This document shows, in pieces, positions 7,616-15,903 of a DNA stretch of 28,835 nucleotides. A program made the position numbers and the translations under genes. Numbering within the stretch: the stretch's first letter is position 1; every line of letters starts with the position of its first letter. The notes under the pieces were generated by a model that saw nothing but the letters and a program-made list of their open reading frames with translations, made no database searches and had not been told where the DNA came from. Origin of the DNA: CALOAD01 sp942491415 (GTDB taxonomy: Bacteria > Cyanobacteriota > Vampirovibrionia > Gastranaerophilales > CALOAD01); NCBI GenBank assembly GCA_942491415.1, contig CALOAD010000005.1, forward strand, positions 1 to 28,835, written 5' to 3'.

Positions 7616-7640
7616 AAAATGTAACTATTTTTTACATTTT
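7616..7640. promoter_or_regulatory. Inverted repeat in divergent promoter region
   Basis: AAAATGTAA - CTATTTT - TTACATTTT is a perfect 9-base inverted repeat with a 7-base spacer. It stands in the 250-base gap between the minus-strand metallopeptidase operon and the plus-strand AAA+ operon. It has no adjacent T-run on the expected side, so a shared operator for the two divergent units is more likely than a terminator. The rest of the gap is very AT-rich with no unambiguous promoter. Confidence 0.45.
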
Positions 7641-7786
7641 CTGTAATTGAGTTAATTGAAAACCACATATTATCAACGAAAAATGTTTATAAATATTGTA
7701 AATATTTTTTAATAGTTATAAATAAATAGTAAATTTTTTTTATGCTTAGGTTTTAAATATTTAGTCAAAGTAAAAAGGATAACAAA

Positions 7787-8248
7787 ATGTTAAATAATTA
7801 TGCAATAAAAAATTATAGTTACTTTAAAGCAAAAACTCTAGGGTTTTCTGCTGATTTTGATAAAGCTAAAAAAAATATAAAAGAAGGAAAACCATTAGGA
7901 AGGACTCTCCCTAATGGACTAATAGATGTTCCTGAAGATTTATTGGTGCCTGTTGGAAAAGGACCAGAACGTTATTCAAATATACCTAGAGATTTCCACA
8001 ACCAAACAAAAGAACAAGATCAGGCGACCCCAAATAAATCAGAAGAATTATGGGATAAACATAAAAATACCGCTAAAATATTAGCTGCAGGAATAATAGG
8101 ACCTAAAGCGATTGAAAAAGGAAAAGAAATATTTGATTCATTACAAGAGCAAAGCGAAAAAGTCATGGGAACAGCAGCTGACTCTGCAAAAGTAGTAATA
8201 GAAAAAGTTGGTGATAAAGCAGTAGAAACTATTGAAAAAGTTGACTGA
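7787..8248 (+). CDS. Helical protein, first part of a probably frameshifted gene, 153 aa
   Basis: First gene of the plus-strand operon, with a modest Shine-Dalgarno (AAAGGA). It is unrecognised. Residues 1-30 include KTLGFSADFD, possibly a variant of the N-terminal F-G patch of its neighbours. A Pro/Gly-rich part follows (PEDLLVPVGKGPERYSNIP), then a short helix (AAGIIGPKAI) and a repetitive amphipathic tail (VVIEKVGDKAVETIEKV). The frame stops at GAC TGA (8243-8248), but the next frame continues the same EKV/TEKVV repeat after a +1 shift, so the full product is probably ~260 aa. There is no membrane segment strong enough to call. Confidence 0.65.
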   Translation: MLNNYAIKNYSYFKAKTLGFSADFDKAKKNIKEGKPLGRTLPNGLIDVPEDLLVPVGKGPERYSNIPRDFHNQTKEQDQATPNKSEELWDKHKNTAKILAAGIIGPKAIEKGKEIFDSLQEQSEKVMGTAADSAKVVIEKVGDKAVETIEKVD

Positions 8249-8570
8249 AAAAGTAGTTCCCACCGATGATCCTATAAATGACGAATTAACTTCTTTCATG
8301 AGCGAAGAGGCCCCAGATTCAAAGATTATTCATTCTGAAGAGGAACAAAATGATTTGGCTGCTCTTAAACAACAGATCAAAGACGATTTAACGAAACATA
8401 AAGAAACAACTGGAAATGATGGTGACTCAATATTAGATACTTTTAGTCAACTTAATTCGGGTGGAACACGCGATTTAATGGATCAACTAAATGATTCTGA
8501 TCTTGGGGATGATCATCTCTCAGAAATTAACGGTGATGAGACAGATGACTTAGACGACATTTTGTCTTAG
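8232..8570 (+). CDS. Acidic C-terminal part of the same gene, 112 aa
   Basis: This frame opens with TTG inside the preceding gene and has no Shine-Dalgarno of its own. The sequence ...ETIEKV/TEKVVPTDD... reads on smoothly if one base of GTT-G-ACT (8240-8245) is skipped, so this is best seen as the rest of the 7787 gene. The segment is strongly acidic and low in aromatic residues, ending in DDLDDIL with Asp/Glu-rich stretches, like flexible acidic tails that bind basic partners. It is followed 17 bases later by the next gene with a strong Shine-Dalgarno. A coupled second gene is the alternative. Confidence 0.55.
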   Translation: MKKLTEKVVPTDDPINDELTSFMSEEAPDSKIIHSEEEQNDLAALKQQIKDDLTKHKETTGNDGDSILDTFSQLNSGGTRDLMDQLNDSDLGDDHLSEINGDETDDLDDILS

Positions 8571-8587
8571 TTCTAAGGAGAATTAAA

Positions 8588-9577
8588 ATGTTAAAAGCAA
8601 CAAGCAATTATGCTTTAAATAGCAATCAAAATCTAAAAACAAATCATACTATTTTTAATGCGAAATGTTATCAGAGGTCAGGGATATTAAATAATTCTAA
8701 AAAAGACATTTTTTTCTCAGGAAAGCAATATCCCTCAGGATATTACGAAATTAATGAAATAGATGATGCAAAAAAAGCTTTAAAAAATAAAAAAACAAAT
8801 GAAGACAAAGACAAATGGAAAGATGAATTGTTTGCAAAAAGAGATCATAAGGGATGGGGAATATTGGATGGTGACGATGAGGGCAGAGCGTTATTGGGAA
8901 TATATTCTTTAGGTCTGGCCGAGGCTGTAAATCAAATATCAAGAAAAATTGATAAACATAAACTGATTAAAAAGACCAAAGAACATATATCTAGAGTAGA
9001 AAGACTTATCATTGACCTTGAAAATGAAGAATTAAACAAAAAGCTAGCTGAAGCAGAAAAGAAAGATGAAAGATTAAAACTTAAGGAAAATTATTTGAAA
9101 CAAAAATCTAACATACAAGAAAATTATTTAATGCCATTGTTTGTTACTCAGATTGAAAGGGATAGAAAAAATAAATCTGCAGATATTCCGAACAGTCTTA
9201 TGCTCGTAGGGCCGGATTCTAAAGCAATAAATGAATTGATAGACTGGACAGGAAGAAACTCTGACTGTAATTTCGTTAAAATCAAACATACTGATGATTT
9301 GCTGGAATGTCTCGAAGAGGCGGAAGATAATTATCAGGAAAATGAAAATAAGAAGAGGACATTAATACATGTTGAAGGTCTTGATAAACTGTTAAACCCC
9401 AAAATATCCCCTGATCATACGATAGGAGCATTAAAAGACATAATGTGTGCAACTTCAGAAGATTATCATTCAACAATTATTTTCAGTACAAAAGACCCTT
9501 CAAAACTTGATTCAATAGCTATTGGGGACAATAGAGTTGACCATAGAATTGATGTAAATTTGAAAAAACCTTTATAA
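8588..9577 (+). CDS. Pseudo-AAA+ domain protein, 329 aa
   Basis: An N-terminal region with IFFSG (residues 41-45) and a central charged helix precede a C-terminal ~150-residue AAA+-like domain (about residues 178-327). Its motifs are in AAA+ order but degenerate. The Walker A position reads VGPDSKAIN (no GKT/S), the Walker B position LIHVEGLD (no DE pair), and the sensor-1 region IIFSTKDPSKLD, followed by RVDHRIDV. ATP hydrolysis is therefore unlikely; the domain may dock on the active AAA+ protein encoded next door. The start has TAAGGAG at good spacing. Nearly the same cassette recurs in the minus-strand 994-aa protein and a diverged copy in the gene at 11038. Family assignment rests on motif order. 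Confidence 0.75.
   Translation: MLKATSNYALNSNQNLKTNHTIFNAKCYQRSGILNNSKKDIFFSGKQYPSGYYEINEIDDAKKALKNKKTNEDKDKWKDELFAKRDHKGWGILDGDDEGRALLGIYSLGLAEAVNQISRKIDKHKLIKKTKEHISRVERLIIDLENEELNKKLAEAEKKDERLKLKENYLKQKSNIQENYLMPLFVTQIERDRKNKSADIPNSLMLVGPDSKAINELIDWTGRNSDCNFVKIKHTDDLLECLEEAEDNYQENENKKRTLIHVEGLDKLLNPKISPDHTIGALKDIMCATSEDYHSTIIFSTKDPSKLDSIAIGDNRVDHRIDVNLKKPL
9119..9562 (+). repeat. Pseudo-AAA+ cassette, copy 1 (inverted repeat with 12267-12704)
   Basis: By eye this stretch is almost identical to the reverse complement of 12267-12704, with long runs unchanged, one 6-base length difference and scattered third-position changes. The identity begins near the codons for ENYL and ends at the last residues of both proteins; the sequences outside are unrelated. 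It is a recently duplicated or gene-converted domain cassette lying about 2.7 kb from its inverted partner. Confidence 0.85.
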
Positions 9578-9599
9578 AATTAATAAGTGGAATAAGGAC

Positions 9600-10256
9600 A
9601 TGTTAATATCACAAAAGTTACAAACATATAATGCAAACGCTGATTGTAAAAATCAGGTCTTATCTAATGAAAGTTATGTAAGAAACAGATTAGGTATGCA
9701 CATTCAAAGAATCTCATTTAGCGGATTTAAAGGCGGAGTTTTTGTAAAAGGTGTTAAAAATGCTGCAAACAAACTACAGTCCTCTATTTCACCTGTAAAT
9801 GATATTTTAAAAAAAGCATCAAACGAAATAGATTCTCTAACACTAAAAAAGAACGCTAAACTTGAAAAATTAAAGACTATTGATGGGACGGATGCAAAAA
9901 TAAGACAAGAATCTGAAAGACAAAGAGAATATGTTGAAAATAATTTCTTTTTTACAAAAAAGAAGATAAAAGGCGTTAACGAAAGAGAAATGGATGGATT
10001 AAAAAGGAATTTAGAAAAAAAAGATGATATTGTCAAAAAACGGGTGCAAATTTCAGATAACTATAAAGAAGTAGTCGATGATTTGTCTGAAAATATAGGC
10101 AAACATGATCCTGAACATTCATTAAAATTACAAAAAGAAATGGATGTTTCTGAGTCTGCCAAGGGAAAGCTTAAAGATTTAAAAGGTTTTGAAAAGATTG
10201 CAGGTTATGAAAGAGAAAAAAGAAATATTACGGGAAAATTTTATTATGGGACTTGA
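9600..10256 (+). CDS. AAA+ ATPase, N-terminal part (frameshifted), 218 aa
   Basis: This is the N-terminal part of an AAA+ protein whose ATPase domain lies in the next frame. ISFSG (residues 38-42) matches the N-terminal patch of neighbouring proteins. Residues ~55-190 are lysine/glutamate-rich coiled coil. The end, GFEKIAGYEREK, is the classical entry into an AAA+ module. The frame then runs to a stop after meaningless residues, while the +1 frame continues with EILRENFIMGLEGKKG and Walker A. The shift lies at a run of six A (10216-10221). The spacing between AAGGA and the ATG is short, so the start is less certain. Confidence 0.65.
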   Translation: MLISQKLQTYNANADCKNQVLSNESYVRNRLGMHIQRISFSGFKGGVFVKGVKNAANKLQSSISPVNDILKKASNEIDSLTLKKNAKLEKLKTIDGTDAKIRQESERQREYVENNFFFTKKKIKGVNEREMDGLKRNLEKKDDIVKKRVQISDNYKEVVDDLSENIGKHDPEHSLKLQKEMDVSESAKGKLKDLKGFEKIAGYEREKRNITGKFYYGT

Positions 10257-11016
10257 AGGAAAAAAAGGAGCTAAAATACATGATAGTGTGTTCTTTTTTG
10301 GACCATCAAATGTTGGCAAAACTTTTTTTGCGCAGGCTTTTGCTCAAGAAACTGGTTGTAAAATTGTCCCTATAAGAATATCACCTCAATTAAAGGAAAG
10401 GGTGCAAAAAGAAGAAAGTTTTTGGGGAAAATTAACGAAAGAAGCTGAAAAAGCAAAAGGACGTTTTGAAAAAGAAGGAATTAGGACAATCTTATTCACA
10501 GATGAGATAGATAGAGTAGCTAGTATAGGGACCACAATAAAAAAAGAATTGGAAGGCTTTTTAGAAAATTGTTCTGAAAAATTTCATTGTATTGTTTTTG
10601 CTGCAAATAATTATCCTCGAAAAATAGGGCTAAATATGAATAAAATTTTTCCTGTAAGAGTTGCATTAGATCCGGCAGGAGAAAAAAATTTAGAAGCTAT
10701 GTTTAGGCATTATATAGCAGATAAAACCACAAATAAATTTAATCATACTACCTTAGCGAGGGAAGTATTAAAAAATTCAAAAGATGGAATGTTTAGCAAT
10801 TCTCAAATTAAGAACATCGTTCAAGATGCTCATGCCGCTAAAAAAGAACAAATGACTCAAGAAGATGTTTTACATTTTATAAAAGTAGACAGTTCTGGAA
10901 AGAAAAGAGAACCTTCAATAAAGAGAATAGCCACTGAAATAGAAGGAGAAAAAAAAGAGTATGATCTTAGAGACTACGAAGAAGATCTAAAAATATTAAC
11001 GTCAAATCATGAATAA
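10189..11016 (+). CDS. AAA+ ATPase catalytic part (intact Walker motifs), 275 aa
   Basis: A complete-looking AAA+ core. Walker A GPSNVGKT is at 10300-10323, Walker B TILFTDEID ends at 10512, a sensor-1-like IVFAANNYP follows, then a helical lid region (about residues 160-235) and an acidic tail. The first ~10 codons from the TTG are out-of-frame overlap; genuine homology begins at EILRENF, so this is the C-terminal part of the 9600 gene after a +1 shift (joined product ~471 aa). Alone it would lack the N-terminal AAA+ linker. It is the only protein in the operon able to bind and hydrolyse ATP by motif. It probably acts as a remodelling motor working with the pseudo-AAA+ neighbours; the substrate is unknown. 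Confidence 0.75.
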   Translation: MKRLQVMKEKKEILRENFIMGLEGKKGAKIHDSVFFFGPSNVGKTFFAQAFAQETGCKIVPIRISPQLKERVQKEESFWGKLTKEAEKAKGRFEKEGIRTILFTDEIDRVASIGTTIKKELEGFLENCSEKFHCIVFAANNYPRKIGLNMNKIFPVRVALDPAGEKNLEAMFRHYIADKTTNKFNHTTLAREVLKNSKDGMFSNSQIKNIVQDAHAAKKEQMTQEDVLHFIKVDSSGKKREPSIKRIATEIEGEKKEYDLRDYEEDLKILTSNHE

Positions 11017-11037
11017 AATAAAGCAAGGACTCTTGTT

Positions 11038-12084
11038 ATGACAACAATTAATAATCAAATGTTTGCTGACTTTATCAAAAGAAAAAATAACATTTCACAA
11101 AAACCAGTATCAAAAGACAACTCAAATAAAGAATTATACGTTAACGGTAGTATTGTAACCGGAATAACAGCAATTGGTGCAGGAACAGGATATGGATTAT
11201 ATCGCTCTGATAAAGATAAATTTCAAAATTCATTTGATAAAGCAAAGTCGTCAGTAACAAAAACAGAAGAGTCATTAAAGAGCATTAAATCATTATTAAC
11301 AACAACAGAAACTTCAATAAAAAAACTCCAAAAAATCAAACTTTCTAAAACTACTGATAAAATAATTGATGTTTTATTAAAAGAATTCATAGTGTTGACA
11401 GAAATGAAAAGAAAAGGTAAAGCTGCAGTCTTCCCTAATGGTATTATGCTTGTTGGAAAAAACACTAAAATTAATAACGGATTGATAAACTGGACTGGAA
11501 ATGAATCGGATTGTAATTTCATTAAAATCAAACATACTGACGATTTACTGGATTGTCTTGAAAAGGCTGAAGAAAATTATCAAAAAACTAAAAAAAGGAC
11601 CTTATTACATGTTGATGGGATGGATAAACTTTTAAATCGCAACATCTCTCCTGACCATACGATCGGAGCATTAAAAGATATAATGAGTGCTACTTCAGAT
11701 GATTATCACTCAACCATTATATTCAATACTAAAGACCCATCAAAACTTGATTCTATTGCTATTGGAGATAATAGAGTTGAAGCAAAAATTGACGTAAACA
11801 TAAAATCAAGCGAAATAAATAAAGTGGAATCTGAAATAAATGAGCTTAATAAAAAATTTAAATTTATAGAGAAATACAAGAGTGAAATTAATGAGAAATT
11901 AAAACTTAAAGAGAAACTGAAAATTGAAATCCAAAAAATGCAGGATTTAAGCAAAAAAATACAAGAGATTCCAAGAACAAAATTAGTAGCAGGTGCCGGA
12001 ATAGGATTTTTAGTGGGAGCTGTTGCTATCGGCATTAAACGTTTAATTTCAGACAAGAATGAAAATGATAGAAAATTTTGTTAA
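11038..12084 (+). CDS. Membrane-associated protein with degenerate AAA+ cassette, 348 aa
   Basis: The layout differs from the other cassette proteins. A hydrophobic Gly-rich segment near residues 38-55 (IVTGITAIGAGTGYGLY) may be a membrane or membrane-insertion helix. A coiled coil and then the degenerate AAA+ cassette in the middle follow (about residues 130-260, GIMLVGKNTKINNGLINWTG through RVEAKIDV). After that come a second coiled coil and a C-terminal Gly-rich hydrophobic helix (LVAGAGIGFLVGAVAIGI). The Walker A and B positions lack the catalytic residues. The cassette is clearly related to, but more diverged than, the other two copies. The Shine-Dalgarno is AAGGA with an 8-base gap. Last gene of the plus operon; it could anchor the AAA+ assembly to a membrane, by inference. 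Confidence 0.75.
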   Translation: MTTINNQMFADFIKRKNNISQKPVSKDNSNKELYVNGSIVTGITAIGAGTGYGLYRSDKDKFQNSFDKAKSSVTKTEESLKSIKSLLTTTETSIKKLQKIKLSKTTDKIIDVLLKEFIVLTEMKRKGKAAVFPNGIMLVGKNTKINNGLINWTGNESDCNFIKIKHTDDLLDCLEKAEENYQKTKKRTLLHVDGMDKLLNRNISPDHTIGALKDIMSATSDDYHSTIIFNTKDPSKLDSIAIGDNRVEAKIDVNIKSSEINKVESEINELNKKFKFIEKYKSEINEKLKLKEKLKIEIQKMQDLSKKIQEIPRTKLVAGAGIGFLVGAVAIGIKRLISDKNENDRKFC

Positions 12085-12260
12085 CGCTCAGGTAATTACT
12101 TATAAGTCGTACTTTTTGATAAATACATCTACAACGGTTTTATGCCAATAACCTATTAATAAGCCCCAACATAAAGATATAGAAAACAAATTATCATTCT
12201 TTTGCTGGTTAGATTAACAAATTTTGTATTGGATTAAAAAAACATCTGTTTAATAGATTG

Positions 12261-15245
12261 TTAATCCAAATCCACATCAATTCTGTGGTCGACTCTGTTG
12301 TCCCCAATAGCTATTGAATCAAGTTTAGAAGGATTTTTTGTGCTGAAAATAATCGTTGAATGATAATCTTCTGAAGTTGCACACATTATGTCTTTTAATG
12401 CTCCTATCGTATGATCAGGGGATACTTGGGGGTTTAACAGTTTATCAAGACTATCAACATGTATTAATGTCCTCATCTTAGTTTCCTGATAATTATCTTC
12501 TGCATCTTCGAGACATTCCAGCAAATCATCAGTATGTTTGATTTTAACGAAATTACAGTCAGAGTTTCTTCCTGTCCAGTCTATCAATTCATTTATTGCT
12601 TTAGAATCCGGCCCTACGAGCATAAGACTGTTTGGAATATCTGCAGATTTATTTTTTCTATCCCTTTCAATCTGAGTAACAAACAATGGTGTTAAATAAT
12701 TTTCTTTTATAATTTCTTTTTGATTTTTGACTTTTGTTTTTTCTGAAAAATTATGCGTTTTAGACTTAACAACCTTTGTAACCAACAGTCCACTTCTAAC
12801 ATAATTATCAACAATATGAACAAGATTTTCTTTATCCGATTTTGTCATTGTATGACTGTTCATATGGTCAAGAATTTTAGCCAATTTGGAACCTGACTTG
12901 TCGTTATCTATTAAAGATAAAAACTGCGCATCATCAGGTAATGTAAAATGAAATCTATCAAGTGACTCATCCATCAAAGTAAAACCACCTGCAAGCATAG
13001 CTGATAATTTGCATTCATCCTTAATTATTTTGAAAACATCTGAAACTTTTAATGTTTCTCCTTTTGCATTTTTATCTTCTATTTTCATAATTGATTTAAT
13101 AATTGCCTTAGAAGTACCAGTATGAGCCACCGTGTTTATGTGGTCAACGGGATTGCCTATAGTAGATAAAAGTTCTGGCGTTAATAATGAACTAGCAATT
13201 GAGTTTGACTGATCTAATCCCAAGAGATGTGCAAACCCATTATCAGGCCAGAGGCCTCCAAATATTTGCTTAACCAGATAAGCTTTAATTAATACTTTGC
13301 CGATTTTTTCGATTTTTTTCCCATATTCATTACGTTGATCAGAGTTTATTTCATCAGGTATAGAAGAAATAAATTCTGAAGAATTATTCATTAGATTCTC
13401 TTTCATTTTTTGTTCAGATGCTTCTAAGCTACAAGTACGTAAAAAATAATTATATTTTATGTATTTATTAAAATCAGAATTATTCAATCCAACATCTTTC
13501 ACTTCTTTTATTAAATCAGGGTCAACAGATTTCACTTTCAAGCTAATATCGCATTCACTGTTCTTTCGAATACTCTTACCTTCACCCCAAAATGCATATT
13601 TTAATATTCTATTTACATTTTTTTCGGACTTGTTTTTAACGATATTTTCTCTGATGAGTTTCTGAAAACAGGAGTTATTTTTATACCTGATTGCAGTTAA
13701 TTTGTAATTTGGATTAACTCCAGGCATTTGTAGTACGTCTTTTATAATTATAGGCGTTTTGGGGTCATTAACCGCTTCTTCAATAAGTTTGATTTTCCTT
13801 AATTCAGGTTTCATTGCATCAATGAGATGATTATTTACCCAATGTTCGATAATCATATCTTTAAGTCCGCCAGGCTGGTTCCAGGCTTCTCTTTTAAAAT
13901 GCTTTTTACTTCCTTTAAGTCCATCATCAAAATAATATTCCTTAAGTAGGCCATATGTTTTTGATGCTTCCTTTGAATGTAGCATTTCTTCTATCAGAGA
14001 ACCTGTAAAACCATTAAATGTTTTTTCTAAGCGACTCTCGTTTTCACTGGAAGCATTCTCTTTATATTGGGGGAATTTTGTTATAAAGACCTTCGTGTTT
14101 CCGTATAATATTGATTGTCTATTATTAATTTGATTTAAAGTATGTTTTACGTCTACTAATTTTTTATTTAATACTAAATCTCTAAAATCTTGATTTAATT
14201 GATACATTTCAAATAATTTTTCATATTTTTCATTATAATCATTTTTTTTACTGTTCTTTTTCAACTCAAATACTAATTCTTTAAGTTTAATATCTTCGAT
14301 CCTTGTTTTTTCAAAAAAAACAACTTTTTTGTTAGTATTCATATCTTTAATTTTTTCACAAAAGACATCATCGTTTTGATGAATTATCGATAAATTTTTA
14401 TATCTGTTATAGTCAATACCCATTTCAGAAAAGTCCACAAATGCCTCTAAAATAGTCTCATTATGTTCTTGTTTATAAGATTCAGGTGTTATTTTTTCTT
14501 CGGGTAAAATAGGGTAATGAACTAAAACCTCACCGAATTCAGTACTTTGTCTCAAAGGATTTGCAAAATTTTTGAGAATTGAGGGAAGATCTACTAATAA
14601 TTCTTTTCCATTAATACTGTAATCAAAGTCACCGGAAGATTGCATTAATGGAGGATTTAAAGAGGGATCACAAGAAAAAGGATGAAAATCATAAACATCT
14701 TTATTTAAATGAGCTTCTTCGATAACTATAGCTTTTTTCTCCAAATATTTTGCTTTCGAAATGTTACCTAGCTCATAATTCATTGGTATTAAACAAGTTC
14801 GTAATAATTTTAATCTTAACTTGGGGTGTTTCCCTTCACTATCAAACAAATTAAAAACTTGTGAGTAAACAGGCTCAATGTTTTCGTATTCACTAGGTTT
14901 TAGCTTCCACAAATATTTCGTATTTTCAAATAGATTTTTTACACAAATTTTTATCTCTTTGCTCTCAAGCACTTTCTTTTTTTCTAGTGCAAGATCTAAA
15001 TCTCTTTCAGTATTTTTGATAATAGAGATTACTTCGTCTTGAGATTGACCTTTAAAGGAGAATTTTTTAATTGATTTAGAATTAATATTGTTGCCATAAA
15101 AATATACAGGTACTGAATCTACATGAAGAAATTTATCATCAATGTCTTGAGGCTTAAGAGTTAGTCCACAATCAATTTTCTTTTTGTAGTTATGATCGTT
15201 TTTTTGATTTAAGTTCTTTATATTTAGATGATATCGAACTGACAT
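12261..15245 (-). CDS. Large protein with C-terminal pseudo-AAA+ cassette, 994 aa
   Basis: The gene converges on the AAA+ operon. The ATG has a usable Shine-Dalgarno (TTGGAG). FSFKG at residues 62-66 matches the N-terminal patch of neighbouring proteins. Residues ~70-840 are a largely helical region that I cannot assign; it contains no convincing HExxH, nuclease or Walker motif and no signal peptide. The last ~150 residues are nearly identical to the pseudo-AAA+ end of the 8588 protein (VGPDSKAIN, LIHVDSLD, IIFSTKNPSKLD), again without catalytic residues. The near-identity confined to this end shows a cassette exchanged between genes. It may be a cargo or effector recruited through the cassette; this is untested. 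Confidence 0.75.
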   Translation of the reverse strand: MSVRYHLNIKNLNQKNDHNYKKKIDCGLTLKPQDIDDKFLHVDSVPVYFYGNNINSKSIKKFSFKGQSQDEVISIIKNTERDLDLALEKKKVLESKEIKICVKNLFENTKYLWKLKPSEYENIEPVYSQVFNLFDSEGKHPKLRLKLLRTCLIPMNYELGNISKAKYLEKKAIVIEEAHLNKDVYDFHPFSCDPSLNPPLMQSSGDFDYSINGKELLVDLPSILKNFANPLRQSTEFGEVLVHYPILPEEKITPESYKQEHNETILEAFVDFSEMGIDYNRYKNLSIIHQNDDVFCEKIKDMNTNKKVVFFEKTRIEDIKLKELVFELKKNSKKNDYNEKYEKLFEMYQLNQDFRDLVLNKKLVDVKHTLNQINNRQSILYGNTKVFITKFPQYKENASSENESRLEKTFNGFTGSLIEEMLHSKEASKTYGLLKEYYFDDGLKGSKKHFKREAWNQPGGLKDMIIEHWVNNHLIDAMKPELRKIKLIEEAVNDPKTPIIIKDVLQMPGVNPNYKLTAIRYKNNSCFQKLIRENIVKNKSEKNVNRILKYAFWGEGKSIRKNSECDISLKVKSVDPDLIKEVKDVGLNNSDFNKYIKYNYFLRTCSLEASEQKMKENLMNNSSEFISSIPDEINSDQRNEYGKKIEKIGKVLIKAYLVKQIFGGLWPDNGFAHLLGLDQSNSIASSLLTPELLSTIGNPVDHINTVAHTGTSKAIIKSIMKIEDKNAKGETLKVSDVFKIIKDECKLSAMLAGGFTLMDESLDRFHFTLPDDAQFLSLIDNDKSGSKLAKILDHMNSHTMTKSDKENLVHIVDNYVRSGLLVTKVVKSKTHNFSEKTKVKNQKEIIKENYLTPLFVTQIERDRKNKSADIPNSLMLVGPDSKAINELIDWTGRNSDCNFVKIKHTDDLLECLEDAEDNYQETKMRTLIHVDSLDKLLNPQVSPDHTIGALKDIMCATSEDYHSTIIFSTKNPSKLDSIAIGDNRVDHRIDVDLD
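12267..12704 (-). repeat. Pseudo-AAA+ cassette, copy 2 (inverted)
   Basis: Reverse-complement partner of 9119-9562, at the 3' end of the 994-aa gene. It is 6 bases shorter than copy 1 because two codons are missing after the EDNYQE segment. The high identity is limited to the cassette and stops at the codons before its entry point. The pair could support gene conversion or inversion of the 2.7 kb between the copies. Confidence 0.85.
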
Positions 15246-15903
15246 ATTTACTCCAAATTGTTTCTGTAAATATAGAAAACTGCTAAAAGTAAAAAATTGA
15301 TAAAATGTAAAGAAATTATAATAAATAGTTACTTAAAACATTTAAATTAATGATTCAACTTTTGCGATAATGATTTGATCTTTAAATTCAATAAATTAAA
15401 CCATTTATTAAGAATCTCTTTTACATACATAATAAATTTTATTAGTTATTAGAAATAATTAAAACAATTAAAAAAATATCTATCATAAATAAATGAGTAA
15501 ATAATGATTATTATGTAAACATCATTTTCTGATGCATTAATTACCTCGTTATTTTTTAAGAGGCTTAGATTCGATTTAACGAGTTTAAAAATTATTATTT
15601 TTCTGATTTTGAAAAACAGGATTTTTCGATTTTACGATTATCCGAAATAAATTCACTACTAAAGTTTTAGGCATAAAAAATTATCCTGAATTCACACCCG
15701 ATTCCTTGCAGGTTTTTAAACTAAACATCATTATGCACATAAAACAATGCTTAGCCCGTTAAATTTCGATGCTACTGTGTGCTAATTTGATTGTTTTAGC
15801 AATTGCATTGTAAAGATTCGGAACTCAATTATCAATAAAAGCGTGAAATTTGTTTTTAATATTATAGGGAATGCTGTTATGTTTTAAAGCTCGGGAAGTT
15901 TTA
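15246..15903. other. Long non-coding region
   Basis: About 650 bases between divergent genes. I find no convincing gene, tRNA or strong terminator. It holds the promoters of the 994-aa gene (leftwards) and of the membrane protein (rightwards), but no clean -35/-10 pair could be fixed. The right half (15660-15800) has a less AT-extreme composition and could hold a leader or small RNA; I cannot support a specific one. Confidence 0.3.

Noticed and set aside
9704..10036. 110-aa minus frame rich in Phe/Ser
   Set aside because: Antisense shadow of the Lys/Glu-rich coiled coil of the AAA+ protein; no ribosome site and biased composition.
11706..12056. 116-aa minus frame that looks membrane-like
   Set aside because: Antisense of a Lys/Glu-rich coiled coil, which reads as Phe/Leu/Ser; the apparent hydrophobicity is an artefact.
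12229..12269. TTGGATTA / TAATCCAA inverted repeat as a terminator between convergent genes
   Set aside because: Arms are only 8 bases with a 25-base loop, no T-run follows, and one arm overlaps the stop of the 994-aa gene.
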